Below, in pieces: positions 9,342 to 17,930 of a stretch of 64,000 nt of DNA. The notes beneath the pieces are model-generated. The model was not told where the DNA came from, did no database searches, and saw only the letters and a program-made list of their open reading frames with translations. The number at the start of each line of letters is the position of its first letter. Position 1 is the first letter of the stretch. Location of the stretch: NCBI GenBank assembly GCA_964464965.1, contig CAYXHM010000001.1:700039-764038 (forward strand), written 5' to 3'. The stretch is from UBA5543 sp964464965. GTDB taxonomy: Bacteria; Bacteroidota; Bacteroidia; Chitinophagales; Chitinophagaceae. The translations under genes were made by a program, and so were the position numbers.

Positions 9342-10292
9342 ATGAAACTTGAGAAGGAAGTTCCAGTACAATGGATTGCAGATTTTATTGGCGCAACAAT
9401 CATAGGCAATGCAAACCGGACGGCAACCGGTATCAATGAGATTCATAAAGTTACTACGGGAGATGTATCATTTGTAGATAACGAGAAGTATTTTAATAAC
9501 TGTTTAATTTCAGCGGCTACGGTTATTATCATTAATAAAGAAGTGTCATGCCCTGATGACAAAACACTATTACTGCATAGCGACCCCTTCAGTGCATATG
9601 TAAAACTGGTAAAACATTTCCGCCCCTTTGAGCCTGCATATAAAATGGTAAGTGATAGTTCAACCATTGGCGAAGGCACACATATACAGCCCGGTGTATT
9701 TGTTGGAAATCATGTTAAAATTGGTAAAAATTGTCTTATACATCCTAACGTTACTATATATGACCATACCGTCATCGGCGATAATGTCATTATACATTCA
9801 GGCACTGTTTTAGGCGCAGATGCATTTTATTTCAAGCGCCGTAAAGAAAGGGCTGCACAATACGACAAGTTGGAAAGCTGCGGCCGCGTGATAATTGAAG
9901 ACGATGTGGAAATAGGCGCCGGTTGTGCTATAGACAAAGGGGTAAGCGGTGATACCATCATAGGGCGAGGTACAAAACTGGATAATCATATACATATTGG
10001 TCACGGTGCTGTAATAGGGAAGAACTGCCTCTTTGCGGGACAGGTAGGTGTAGGCGGCAAGGCTATCATTGAAGATGAGGTAATACTCTGGGGACAGGTA
10101 GGTGTCAGCAAAGACCTTACTATTGGTAAAGGTGCTATCGTGTATGCACAAAGTGGTGTAGGCCAGTCTATAGAAGGCGGTAAGGTTTACTTTGGCAGCC
10201 CGGTAGATGATGCTAAAACAAAAATGCGGGAACTGAACTGGGTAAAACGCATACCCGAAATATGGGAAAAACTTACTACTACAGTTAAATAG
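9342..10292 (+). CDS. LpxD-family UDP-3-O-acylglucosamine N-acyltransferase
   Basis: A 316-residue acyltransferase of the left-handed beta-helix (hexapeptide repeat) type. An N-terminal LpxD-like domain (residues 1-100, with GDVSFVDNEKYF) precedes at least ten hexapeptide turns such as IGKNCLIHPN, IGDNVIIHSG and IGKNCLFAGQ. HIGHGAVIGKN contains the likely catalytic histidine region. LpxD adds the second hydroxyacyl chain to UDP-3-O-acylglucosamine in lipid A synthesis. Bacteroidota often have a longer LpxD elsewhere, so this shorter one may be a paralogue. ATG at 9342 is chosen because the conserved domain begins there and a promoter lies just upstream. It overlaps the convergent GNAT gene by 8 bp. 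Confidence 0.85.
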   Translation: MKLEKEVPVQWIADFIGATIIGNANRTATGINEIHKVTTGDVSFVDNEKYFNNCLISAATVIIINKEVSCPDDKTLLLHSDPFSAYVKLVKHFRPFEPAYKMVSDSSTIGEGTHIQPGVFVGNHVKIGKNCLIHPNVTIYDHTVIGDNVIIHSGTVLGADAFYFKRRKERAAQYDKLESCGRVIIEDDVEIGAGCAIDKGVSGDTIIGRGTKLDNHIHIGHGAVIGKNCLFAGQVGVGGKAIIEDEVILWGQVGVSKDLTIGKGAIVYAQSGVGQSIEGGKVYFGSPVDDAKTKMRELNWVKRIPEIWEKLTTTVK

Positions 10293-10866
10293 ACTTCACG
10301 AAGGGTTGGGGGCTATCATTGTTACGCAATACCCATTCCGTTTTCAGCATACCGGTTACGGCTATATCGTGGTAGTTGCCGTTGAGTATATAACTCTGCC
10401 GTAGTATACCCTCTACTTTAAAACCCAACCGTTCTGCAACAGCAGCACTCCTCTTGTTAGATACAATAAACTGTATCTCTATTTTGTTGAGCCCCACTTT
10501 CCCAAACAGGAAGCTGATAAAATCTTTCAGGCAGGCGCTTATTATACCCCTTCCCTGGTATTCTTTCGCTATCCAGTAGCCGAGTTGGGCCTTTTTTAAA
10601 GCATGGTCCCAATTGTGCATACCCATGCTACCTATCAGCCTGCCTTTGTACACTATGCCCAACGCCATACCCGACTGGTTGTTCTGGTTAACTATAGACT
10701 GGTGTATAAACTGCATGGAATGGCCTGCATCAGTAGTTACATCTACCCACGGCAGCCATGGGCGTAAATGCTCGCGCGATGCATGTATCAGGGTAAATAA
10801 TTCCTGCGCATCTGCGGGTTGCAGTGTGCGGAGCAACAATTCATCGTCTATGATTATAGATACCAC
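10285..10866 (-). CDS. GNAT family N-acetyltransferase (RimJ/RimL type)
   Basis: A 193-residue acetyl-CoA-dependent N-acetyltransferase. It has the RimJ/RimL-like order: LRTLQPADAQELFTLI at the N-terminus, then GSMGMHNWDHALKKAQLGYWI, the acetyl-CoA loop YQGRGIISACLKDF, and the VSNKRSAAVAERLGF block near the end. Such enzymes acetylate ribosomal proteins, antibiotics or small amines; the substrate is unknown. The start appears to be GTG at 10866, since there is no ATG near it. It lies 20 bp downstream of purH on the same strand and may be read through from it. Its last 8 bp overlap the end of the convergent LpxD-like gene. Confidence 0.85.
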   Translation of the reverse strand: MVSIIIDDELLLRTLQPADAQELFTLIHASREHLRPWLPWVDVTTDAGHSMQFIHQSIVNQNNQSGMALGIVYKGRLIGSMGMHNWDHALKKAQLGYWIAKEYQGRGIISACLKDFISFLFGKVGLNKIEIQFIVSNKRSAAVAERLGFKVEGILRQSYILNGNYHDIAVTGMLKTEWVLRNNDSPQPFVKSI

Positions 10867-10886
10867 CGACGTGAATATAATAATAA

Positions 10887-12401
10887 TTAGTGTTTAAAAT
10901 GCCTTGTTTCAGTAAGCACCAGTGCTATCCCGTTATCCTTACAAAACTGTATGGTATCCTTATCGCGTACAGAGCCGCCAGGTTGTATAATTGCTGTTAT
11001 GCCTGCTTCATGCGCCATACGTGCGCAATCATCAAAGGGGAAGAAGGCATCAGAAGCCATCACAGCGCCGTGTAATGAGAATCCGGATTGCTTTGATTTC
11101 TCCAGCGACTGGCGTAATGCATCTATCCGGCTGGTTTGCCCACAACCTTTACCTATCAGTTGCTTGTCTTTTACCAGTGCTATAGCGTTAGATTTTAAAT
11201 GCTTGCAGATTATGTTGGCAAACTCCAGGTCAGCCCTTTCAGTATCTGTTATATTACGTGCACCGGATTCTGTCCACGCAGCATAGTTGCTCTTATCTGC
11301 TTCCTGCACCAGTACACCATTCAATATGCGTTTGTATTCACGCTCAGGATGGAATGATTGTTTCTGTTGCAGCAATATCCTGTTTTTCTTACCCTTCAGC
11401 AGTTCCAGTGCATCTGCATTAAAAGCAGGGGCAATCAGTATCTCAAAAAACAGTTCGCTTATTTTTTTCGCTACCTCTATATTAATTGTTTCGTTGGTAG
11501 CTAATACACCACCAAATGCACTCTCAGGGTCGCCGGCCAGTGCTGCATCCCAAGCATTTACTACATTATCACGCTCTGCCACGCCACATACGTTTGTATG
11601 CTTTATTACGGCAAAAGCAGGTTGTTTAAACTCCGCTATTACCTGGCAGGCGGCATCTACATCTACCAGGTTGTTGTATGATAGTTCTTTACCATTCAGT
11701 TTATTGAATATCTCATCTATATCGCCGTAAAACGCAGCCTGCTGGTGAGGGTTTTCACCGTAACGTAGTGATTGCTTATTGCCTACAGACAATTGGAACG
11801 ATGTATTGTCCTGGCCTTTAGCAAAATATTCCGCTATTGCCACATCATAGTGCGCGCATTCCATAAAGGCTGCCGCAGCAAAACTCCTGCGCTCTTCCAG
11901 TGTAGTTGTACCATTTCCTTTATTCAGTACATCCAGCAGGTCTGCATACTTATCGCGAGATGCAACGATGCAAACATCACCATGATTTTTAGCCCCGGCA
12001 CGTATCAGCGAAACACCGCCTATATCTACTTTCTCAATGATAGCTTTTTCGTCACTGGTTGTTTTTACTGTTTCCTCGAAAGGGTACAGGTCAACAATTA
12101 CCAGGTCGAACATAGGGATGTCATACTCACTCACATGCTTACGGTCATCTTCAAAATCACGACGTGCCAGTATGCCCCCAAACACTTTCGGGTGCAAGGT
12201 CTTTACACGGCCACCGAGTATAGAGGGATAACCTGTAACGCTTTCAACAGATACGCAAGGAATGCCTGCCTCTTCTATAAAAGACTGGGTACCCCCCGTA
12301 GAGTATATAGTTACACCCAGCTCGTGCAGTTTGCGTACTATCGGCTCCAGGCCATCTTTGTAAAAAACAGATATCAGTGCGGCGCCTATCTTGCGTTCCA
12401 T
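10887..12401 (-). CDS. purH: Bifunctional AICAR transformylase / IMP cyclohydrolase
   Basis: PurH of 504 residues catalyses the last two steps of purine synthesis, AICAR to FAICAR to IMP. The N-terminal MGS-like cyclohydrolase domain has STGGTQSFIEEAGIP and GGRVKTLHPKVFGGIL. The C-terminal transformylase domain has SLRYGENPHQQAAFY, AVIKHTNVCGVA and the terminal MASDAFFPFDD with IIQPGGSVRD. The length is normal. The ATG at 12401 (MERKIGAALIS) is taken over an upstream one because the domain begins there and a TATCTTTG box lies 33 bp before it. GNAT follows by 20 bp. Confidence 0.97.
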   Translation of the reverse strand: MERKIGAALISVFYKDGLEPIVRKLHELGVTIYSTGGTQSFIEEAGIPCVSVESVTGYPSILGGRVKTLHPKVFGGILARRDFEDDRKHVSEYDIPMFDLVIVDLYPFEETVKTTSDEKAIIEKVDIGGVSLIRAGAKNHGDVCIVASRDKYADLLDVLNKGNGTTTLEERRSFAAAAFMECAHYDVAIAEYFAKGQDNTSFQLSVGNKQSLRYGENPHQQAAFYGDIDEIFNKLNGKELSYNNLVDVDAACQVIAEFKQPAFAVIKHTNVCGVAERDNVVNAWDAALAGDPESAFGGVLATNETINIEVAKKISELFFEILIAPAFNADALELLKGKKNRILLQQKQSFHPEREYKRILNGVLVQEADKSNYAAWTESGARNITDTERADLEFANIICKHLKSNAIALVKDKQLIGKGCGQTSRIDALRQSLEKSKQSGFSLHGAVMASDAFFPFDDCARMAHEAGITAIIQPGGSVRDKDTIQFCKDNGIALVLTETRHFKH

Positions 12402-12434
12402 ATAGAAAAACGTTGTGCTTTGAGAAATGAAGCG

Positions 12435-12442
12435 CAAAGATA
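12435..12442 (-). promoter_or_regulatory. -7 promoter box upstream of purH
   Basis: TATCTTTG on the minus strand fits TAnnTTTG and lies 33 bp before the purH ATG at 12401. A well-spaced -33 TTTG was not found. No PurR-like operator or guanine/PRPP riboswitch was recognised. Confidence 0.5.
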
Positions 12443-12488
12443 CTATGCTGTTGCAATTATGCCTAATTATTGCCTTAGCAACTGGTAC

Positions 12489-12701
12489 TCAGTCCTTTTT
12501 CCCTTTCAGCAGGGCAAATATAGCCATAGCATGCCCATGACCCAGTTCAAAATCGTCTTTCAGCCATTGTACCACCTCTGTGGCTTTTGCCACCGGCTTG
12601 CCGTTTTGGGTGAAACCCTTTTTCTCGGCCAGTTCTTTAAAGTCCTGCGGAGATTTGCCAGTTTTCGTCTTTATATTATCGAGATAAGCCTGGAACGACA
12701 T
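12489..12701 (-). CDS. DUF4287 domain-containing protein
   Basis: A 70-residue protein that is essentially one DUF4287 domain: MSFQAYLDNIKTKTGKSPQDF, a central AEKKGF, and the C-terminal WLKDDFELGHGHAMAIFALLKG. The function of this domain is unknown. It recalls small DUF4287 proteins often found beside stress or transport genes. Its start overlaps the end of the DoxX gene by 26 bp on the same strand, so the two are probably cotranscribed and translationally coupled. The complete length argues against truncation. Confidence 0.85.
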   Translation of the reverse strand: MSFQAYLDNIKTKTGKSPQDFKELAEKKGFTQNGKPVAKATEVVQWLKDDFELGHGHAMAIFALLKGKKD

Positions 12702-13107
12702 GTTCTGAATATTTAATGGTTAATGACGCACCGCGGGCATCCGCAAGCCTGGTGTAGTAAATGTACGATGTTACTAATATCCCCAAAACTACCAGTGGGA
12801 AAAAGGCCAGTCCCCCAAAGCCATCTACAGCTATATAGCTAATGCATGCAGATATCATAACAAAGCCCAGTCCTGCATAAGCCCATTCTTTTAAACGTCT
12901 AGGCATAGCAGGGATTACCAATGCTATACAACCCAGCACTTTGAGTATTACCAGCATGGTGCCAAAATATTCAGGATAGCCAAGGTACCTGATACCGGCT
13001 TTTGCAAATTCAGTATGTCCTGTTAATGCAGGAAGTACGCCTTCAAACAGGAAAATAAATCCTGTTGTTGTCCAATAAATTGCTTTTGTTGTTTTTGTAT
13101 TTGCCAT
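12676..13107 (-). CDS. DoxX-like membrane protein
   Basis: A 143-residue protein with four hydrophobic helices, about residues 10-30, 47-68, 73-92 and 98-118. The sequence AIYWTTTGFIFLFEGVLPALTG at the start, YFGTMLVILKVLG and AYAGLGFVMISACISYI are typical of the DoxX-like (SURF4-related) family. Its members sit in the inner membrane and are linked to redox or stress physiology, but no activity is established here. A TAGCTTTG -7 box (13131-13124) lies 16 bp before the ATG, so it has its own promoter. The DUF4287 gene overlaps its 3' end. Confidence 0.85.
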   Translation of the reverse strand: MANTKTTKAIYWTTTGFIFLFEGVLPALTGHTEFAKAGIRYLGYPEYFGTMLVILKVLGCIALVIPAMPRRLKEWAYAGLGFVMISACISYIAVDGFGGLAFFPLVVLGILVTSYIYYTRLADARGASLTIKYSEHVVPGLSR

Positions 13108-13123
13108 GATTGAAATGTTTTTA

Positions 13124-13131
13124 CAAAGCTA
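13124..13131 (-). promoter_or_regulatory. -7 promoter box of the DoxX-DUF4287 pair
   Basis: TAGCTTTG on the minus strand fits TAnnTTTG, 16 bp before the DoxX start at 13107. No clear -33 partner was seen. Confidence 0.45.
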
Positions 13132-13192
13132 CCAGGCTCAGTGTTTTTCATGCGGTGTAATAGAGACAGAATAAGAGGTGTGTTACGACAAC

Positions 13193-15268
13193 TCAATTAG
13201 TATCCAGTATAAACGCACCATCATAGCGTATCACATGCGTCTTCATATTCAATCTTGCTGCTTCGTCACGTAGCAGCACTGCATTATTCTTTGACACTTT
13301 ATTTCCTAGTACTAGGGCACAGTCGCCAAACACCTGCTGTATTAAAGCCACATCCTGCTTCTTTGCAGCATAGCCAATCACTACATAATCTGCATGCAAT
13401 TGCGTGTCACGTATGGCCTTATCAATGATGAATACTGTCTTATCATTTATCCTGATGCAATTAGCTTCTACCTTTTCAATATTATTTATTTGCAGGTTTA
13501 TATGCGCTGGTTTCAGCACAAACTTTTCAATATTCGCATCTATACTATCCGGAGCATTTAATTGTGTAGCCTTGTCGCCTGTTATCAGTTCTGTATGATT
13601 ACTCTTATTGGTATTGTACACCACAAACATATTATTGTGCAGCACCTGCCAACGGTTAACACAACAGCAGAACAGGAAAGCGCAAATAGTTATCATGCCT
13701 GCAAACAAAGCTTTTTTATACTTATGCATTAAGAATACTGAAATGAGGATAATAGACGCATACAGCAATACTAATTGCAAATCCGTCAGCGTCAGCCTGC
13801 TGAAAGATTCAAAGTTCAGTTGCTGCAATTCATACACTAGTTTATTAAACCATGTCACCAGCCACCCTGTTACACCGGCAATAAACTTTGCAACAGTATA
13901 AAAAGGCGACACCACAATTAATAGCATGCCTAACACCAATACTATACCCATAAAGAGCCAGGCAAGAACATTTGCAATTATGAACTGCAAGGGGAACAAA
14001 TGAAAATAATAAATCACTAATGGCGCTACCAGTATTTCAGCTGCTATACTCACAGCAACTGCACTCCACAATGCACGCGTAATTTTATGCGCAGGTATAA
14101 TCCATTTATATATAGGCTTATAAAAAACCATAATAGACAGCACTGCGATAAATGAAAGCTGGAACCCGATGTCGAACAACCAGGCTGGATTGGCACATAA
14201 CAGGATAAATGCCGTTGCCAATAACTGGTTGATGCCATTCTGATTTTTTTGCAACGCAAGCCCGACACCCAATAAAGAAAACATAGTCGCTGCTCTTACT
14301 GCCGAAGGTGGCGCACCCGCTACTACCACATATAACCATATCAAAGGGATGGCTGCTATGTATTTTATCCAGCTGAACTTTCTGTGGCGCAGCCATGCCA
14401 GCAATACCGCTACCACAAAAAAGAACACAGCTATATGCCCACCCGATATAGCTATGATATGCACAATACCTGTAGCCTCATATGCACCAGACAGTTCATC
14501 GTCCAGCATATCCGTATCATTCATCAGCATGGCTTTCATCAGGCCAAGGGCTTCTTTATCTGTTATATACCATTCCAGTTGCCGCACACACCAGTGATGC
14601 ACACGTTTTATCCACCCCAGTTGCTCATCACCATAACTATATACATGCACGTCTTTACCTGCAACAAATTGCCTCAGGTACACATTCCTTCCAGCCATAT
14701 AGCCCGCATAGTCAAACTCATAAGGATTGCCGCTGTTCTTAATTACCTGCCATTTATCAGGTATTATTATCTGGTCGCCTTCCCGCACTACAGGAGCACC
14801 GTATTTATACATGTACACTAATGCATGGCCTGTTACGTTCGCTATCCCACTTCTGTTTACGGCATGCGTTACCTCTACTTCCAGTTTCCACGCTTTATCT
14901 TTTTCTACAGGAGCATTACATACCCTGGCTACGTACCCGTATGCATCACCGGCGTACCTGCCAAACCAGTGTTTATTATTACGCACATCATGACTATAAC
15001 ACAACACCCATGCTGCAAGCACTATAACGGCATTCAGCACTATATAGCCTGTAATTGTTTTTGCATAACTATTTTGTTTTATGAAGACTATAAAGCTGTA
15101 AAGCAGGCTACCTAAGCCTGAAAGCACAAGTACCGGTAATATATTGGGCTGAACAATCGAGCATACCAACGGGTACAGGCTTATACCTGCTACCAATGGC
15201 AGCAACACCCTGGAGAAGGGAGCCCGCTCCCATACATGAGCTTTATTAAGTGGCCAGCGTTTTGCCAT
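13193..15268 (-). CDS. comEC: ComEC/Rec2-type DNA uptake channel protein
   Basis: A 691-residue polytopic membrane protein. The N-terminal part has two or three membrane helices and a DUF4131-like periplasmic OB domain (residues about 100-200, with WQVIKNSGNPYEFDYAGYM). The competence domain follows with ALGLMKAMLMND and GIVHIIAISGGHIAVF, the most conserved ComEC block, and AGAPPSAVRAATMF. ComEC passes single-stranded DNA across the inner membrane. The C-terminal 130 residues occupy the place of the metallo-beta-lactamase-like nuclease domain but lack an HxHxDH motif, so that domain is degenerate. It is preceded by the TPR gene and followed by DoxX on the same strand. Confidence 0.9.
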   Translation of the reverse strand: MAKRWPLNKAHVWERAPFSRVLLPLVAGISLYPLVCSIVQPNILPVLVLSGLGSLLYSFIVFIKQNSYAKTITGYIVLNAVIVLAAWVLCYSHDVRNNKHWFGRYAGDAYGYVARVCNAPVEKDKAWKLEVEVTHAVNRSGIANVTGHALVYMYKYGAPVVREGDQIIIPDKWQVIKNSGNPYEFDYAGYMAGRNVYLRQFVAGKDVHVYSYGDEQLGWIKRVHHWCVRQLEWYITDKEALGLMKAMLMNDTDMLDDELSGAYEATGIVHIIAISGGHIAVFFFVVAVLLAWLRHRKFSWIKYIAAIPLIWLYVVVAGAPPSAVRAATMFSLLGVGLALQKNQNGINQLLATAFILLCANPAWLFDIGFQLSFIAVLSIMVFYKPIYKWIIPAHKITRALWSAVAVSIAAEILVAPLVIYYFHLFPLQFIIANVLAWLFMGIVLVLGMLLIVVSPFYTVAKFIAGVTGWLVTWFNKLVYELQQLNFESFSRLTLTDLQLVLLYASIILISVFLMHKYKKALFAGMITICAFLFCCCVNRWQVLHNNMFVVYNTNKSNHTELITGDKATQLNAPDSIDANIEKFVLKPAHINLQINNIEKVEANCIRINDKTVFIIDKAIRDTQLHADYVVIGYAAKKQDVALIQQVFGDCALVLGNKVSKNNAVLLRDEAARLNMKTHVIRYDGAFILDTN

Positions 15269-15309
15269 TTGCTTAGCCGTTCAAATTAGTAAATTATCAT
15301 GTAACCACG

Positions 15310-17145
15310 TTAAAGTGTCATGACTGCTCCCAGCTCTTTCACTTTTTTTCGTGCCAGTTGTACATAGGTGCTGCCGGGGTATTCTATAATCAATTGAGTG
15401 TACAGCTTGCCGGCTTCCTCTTTTTTATTCAGCAGGTTTTCATTTATCTCTGCCATGGTAAACAGTGCATCATCTGCCAATACATCTTTCCCATGCTCTT
15501 TGTGTATCTGTTGCAGGTAAGACAATGCAGCAGGATAATCGCCTCTTTTTTGCGCGATTTTCGCGCGTTGCATCATTATATCGTCCGCCAACGGATGCTC
15601 GGGGAAAGCTTTTGCAATACTGTCTAATATCTGTTCTGCTTCGCGGTCTTTATTCTGAAACAATAATAAATCGGCGTAAGCAAAACGCTCCAGTGGTGTG
15701 TAGTTGCTATCCGGCGGTATATTCTCCGTTATCAGTACAGACAAATAAAGTGCGTCGTTAGCTATCAGTTCAGATGTTGAAGCTTTTAGTACCGATACCT
15801 GTATATTAGCCCAGTCAAAATCACCTCTGTAATAAGCCAGCTTCGCATCCCTGAAACGCGCCTCTTCTCCCAGGAGGTCTTCCCTGAATTCTTTTTGTAC
15901 CTGCGTATATATCAGTGATGCCTCCCAGGTATTACCCAGCAATGTATGATAATCTCCCAGTTGCAATTTACACTGCCCTACAAAATCTTTCCTGGCAGCG
16001 GGTTTGCTGATAGCTGTTTCTAATTCGGTTATGGCATCTCCAGGTTTATCTGCATATCGTGCCAGTAGTATGGCATAGTCCTGCACTGTGCGGAATGAAT
16101 AATAATCAGGATAAGTTGCTAAAAACTGTTTGTACTCCGCTGCCAACGCGTTTGCTTCCTCTTTAGTAAACTTTGGGTTCTTCTGCATCAGCCTGAATTT
16201 CACACTTAATATCTCATTCACCACAGATGCGTAAAACGGGTATTCTTTTCCCTTTTCTACTATTTCCTCATAAGCTTTCAGGGCAAATTCATTCTGATCT
16301 TCGGCTACGGCATACCGTGCAAATTCCAGCAGCCGCTCCCCCTGCTCTTTATAACGTTCATCCAGGGCCCTCACCTGTATCAGTGCTCCATCCCAATCGT
16401 TCTTTTGCGTGTACAGCCATACCAGCAGTTCTGAAAAGTGTGGATTATCCGGTTCTTCGTTTATCTTTTTAATAATAGCTTTCTGCGCCTTTTGCAATTT
16501 TTTAGGGTCATCCCCTAAAAAATCCAGTAATGTAGTTTTTACTTCTTCAATACCACCATTGTGATAGCTTCGGCTCGATTCCAGGAGTGTGGTAATACCA
16601 TTATCAATATCACCTGCTTTAAAATACAGCCTGGCCATAGGCCCACTATATAAAAACTGGTTATGCAGTATTTCTCCTGCCCTTACATATGTTTTCAGGG
16701 CGTAGTCATCCATACCGGCATCTGTAAATTTCCTGGCTACAAACTGTGTTACCAGGTCATCTCCATTCAGCAATGTTATTGCTTTATCAAAAAATTCTTC
16801 TGCTTTTTTATCTTTCCCTGCGGCTTTATATACCCTGCCCATATCCACCATCCAGGCTGCATTGCTGGGGCTGCGCTGTATTTGCCTGTCTACGAGCTTT
16901 TCGGCTTCTTTATAATTTTTGTCCAGCAGTAATACATCCAGGTAGCCGGTATATACTTCAGTGCTACGCGCATCTGCCTTATACAACTCTTCATACAAGG
17001 CTATGGCTTTAGAATAATCCTTCATGTCCACATGCATTCTTGCCTTGTCCAACTCAGCCTGCTGCGCCATGACCGCTGTGCACAACATCAACCCCGCTAC
17101 CAACAACCCAATCTTCAGGCTTATGCCATTACTCCGTCTTGTCAT
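15310..17145 (-). CDS. Periplasmic/exported TPR-repeat protein
   Basis: A 611-residue protein with a signal peptide (hydrophobic IGLLVAGLMLCTAVMA, cleavage near AQQA) and TPR-like helical pairs throughout. Clear repeats are ARMHVDMKDYSKAIALYEELY, AAWMVDMGRVYKAAGKDKKAEEFF, and GDYPAALSYLQQI near the end. Such proteins serve as assembly scaffolds in the envelope, but no partner is known. The start at 17145 (MTRRSNG) is preferred over an earlier one at 17166 because it reduces the overlap with the upstream gene to 17 bp. The upstream secreted unknown is probably cotranscribed and ComEC follows 41 bp later. Confidence 0.85.
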   Translation of the reverse strand: MTRRSNGISLKIGLLVAGLMLCTAVMAQQAELDKARMHVDMKDYSKAIALYEELYKADARSTEVYTGYLDVLLLDKNYKEAEKLVDRQIQRSPSNAAWMVDMGRVYKAAGKDKKAEEFFDKAITLLNGDDLVTQFVARKFTDAGMDDYALKTYVRAGEILHNQFLYSGPMARLYFKAGDIDNGITTLLESSRSYHNGGIEEVKTTLLDFLGDDPKKLQKAQKAIIKKINEEPDNPHFSELLVWLYTQKNDWDGALIQVRALDERYKEQGERLLEFARYAVAEDQNEFALKAYEEIVEKGKEYPFYASVVNEILSVKFRLMQKNPKFTKEEANALAAEYKQFLATYPDYYSFRTVQDYAILLARYADKPGDAITELETAISKPAARKDFVGQCKLQLGDYHTLLGNTWEASLIYTQVQKEFREDLLGEEARFRDAKLAYYRGDFDWANIQVSVLKASTSELIANDALYLSVLITENIPPDSNYTPLERFAYADLLLFQNKDREAEQILDSIAKAFPEHPLADDIMMQRAKIAQKRGDYPAALSYLQQIHKEHGKDVLADDALFTMAEINENLLNKKEEAGKLYTQLIIEYPGSTYVQLARKKVKELGAVMTL

Positions 17146-17929
17146 ACACAAATTTACTGCCATCAAAATTATATACTTTCATATCGCCCTTCAGTTGATT
17201 GTCTTTGTCCGGTACCGGTATATATAGTTTTTTACCCTTTACATATACATTATACACCTCCTGCATCTTCTTAAAATCGTAGTTAGACATATAGTCGTAG
17301 CTATATTCAATAACCCCGGGAGTATTGCCATCAACAGGGAATATGTTTACTTGTTTTGCATCGTCTGACAGGTCATATGCAATAATGCCTTTAGTAACCT
17401 TGTCATTAGGCTCTATCTTCTTATACACCGGTAAGTAGTATTTTTTCCCTCCTGAATTTTGAACGGACAATATTTTATCAAAACTTCCGGCCACATCTTT
17501 GCCTGGAGATGGAAAGAAAATTGTTGCGCTCCCTCTTTTTCCACCCTGCCTGTAAATCATCACAGATGCAAAATTGTGCGGCAGCTTACCTATATATGTA
17601 TCCCAGCTGAAGATGCGTACCGACTTATCTTCAGAAGTTGTGATGATTAAATCGTTGCTACCGGGTATTTCAATTTCCTGTGTCAGCATTGCCGGTAGCG
17701 ACATCGACGTATTGACCAGGTATTTACGCAACATTTCGTTGTAGTATGCTATAGAATCTGTATTGGCCACTTTATGCGAAAAGCTGGTGTCTTCAGCATT
17801 GTACTGAAAACGCCAATAGCTGATGGCATCCAGGTATTCTTTGATCTTTTTCTCTGCTTCGGGTAATGTTTGGGCAAAACTATTCCCTGCAAACACCATC
17901 AGCAATAATATGGTCAAAATCCTGTTCAT
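17129..17929 (-). CDS. Secreted protein of unknown function
   Basis: A 266-residue protein with a clear signal peptide (MNRILTILLLMVFAGNSFAQ). No family was recognised. The mature part starts with a helical stretch (EAEKKIKEYLDAISYWRFQYN) and continues as mixed alpha/beta sequence with several Lys/Asp-rich turns. It contains SWDTYIGKLPHNFASVMIYRQGG and a C-terminal DMKVYNFDGSKFVYDKTE. It has no sorting domain, so it is probably periplasmic or outer-membrane associated. Its ATG lies 1 bp after the fadN-like stop (TGATATG), so its translation is probably coupled to that gene. The TPR gene overlaps its 3' end. The three genes therefore form one transcript of mixed functions. Confidence 0.75.
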   Translation of the reverse strand: MNRILTILLLMVFAGNSFAQTLPEAEKKIKEYLDAISYWRFQYNAEDTSFSHKVANTDSIAYYNEMLRKYLVNTSMSLPAMLTQEIEIPGSNDLIITTSEDKSVRIFSWDTYIGKLPHNFASVMIYRQGGKRGSATIFFPSPGKDVAGSFDKILSVQNSGGKKYYLPVYKKIEPNDKVTKGIIAYDLSDDAKQVNIFPVDGNTPGVIEYSYDYMSNYDFKKMQEVYNVYVKGKKLYIPVPDKDNQLKGDMKVYNFDGSKFVYDKTE

Positions 17930-17930
17930 A

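Noticed and set aside
11772..12716. 314-codon open frame antisense to purH
   Set aside because: It crosses the purH start and the DUF4287 gene and has no recognisable domain.
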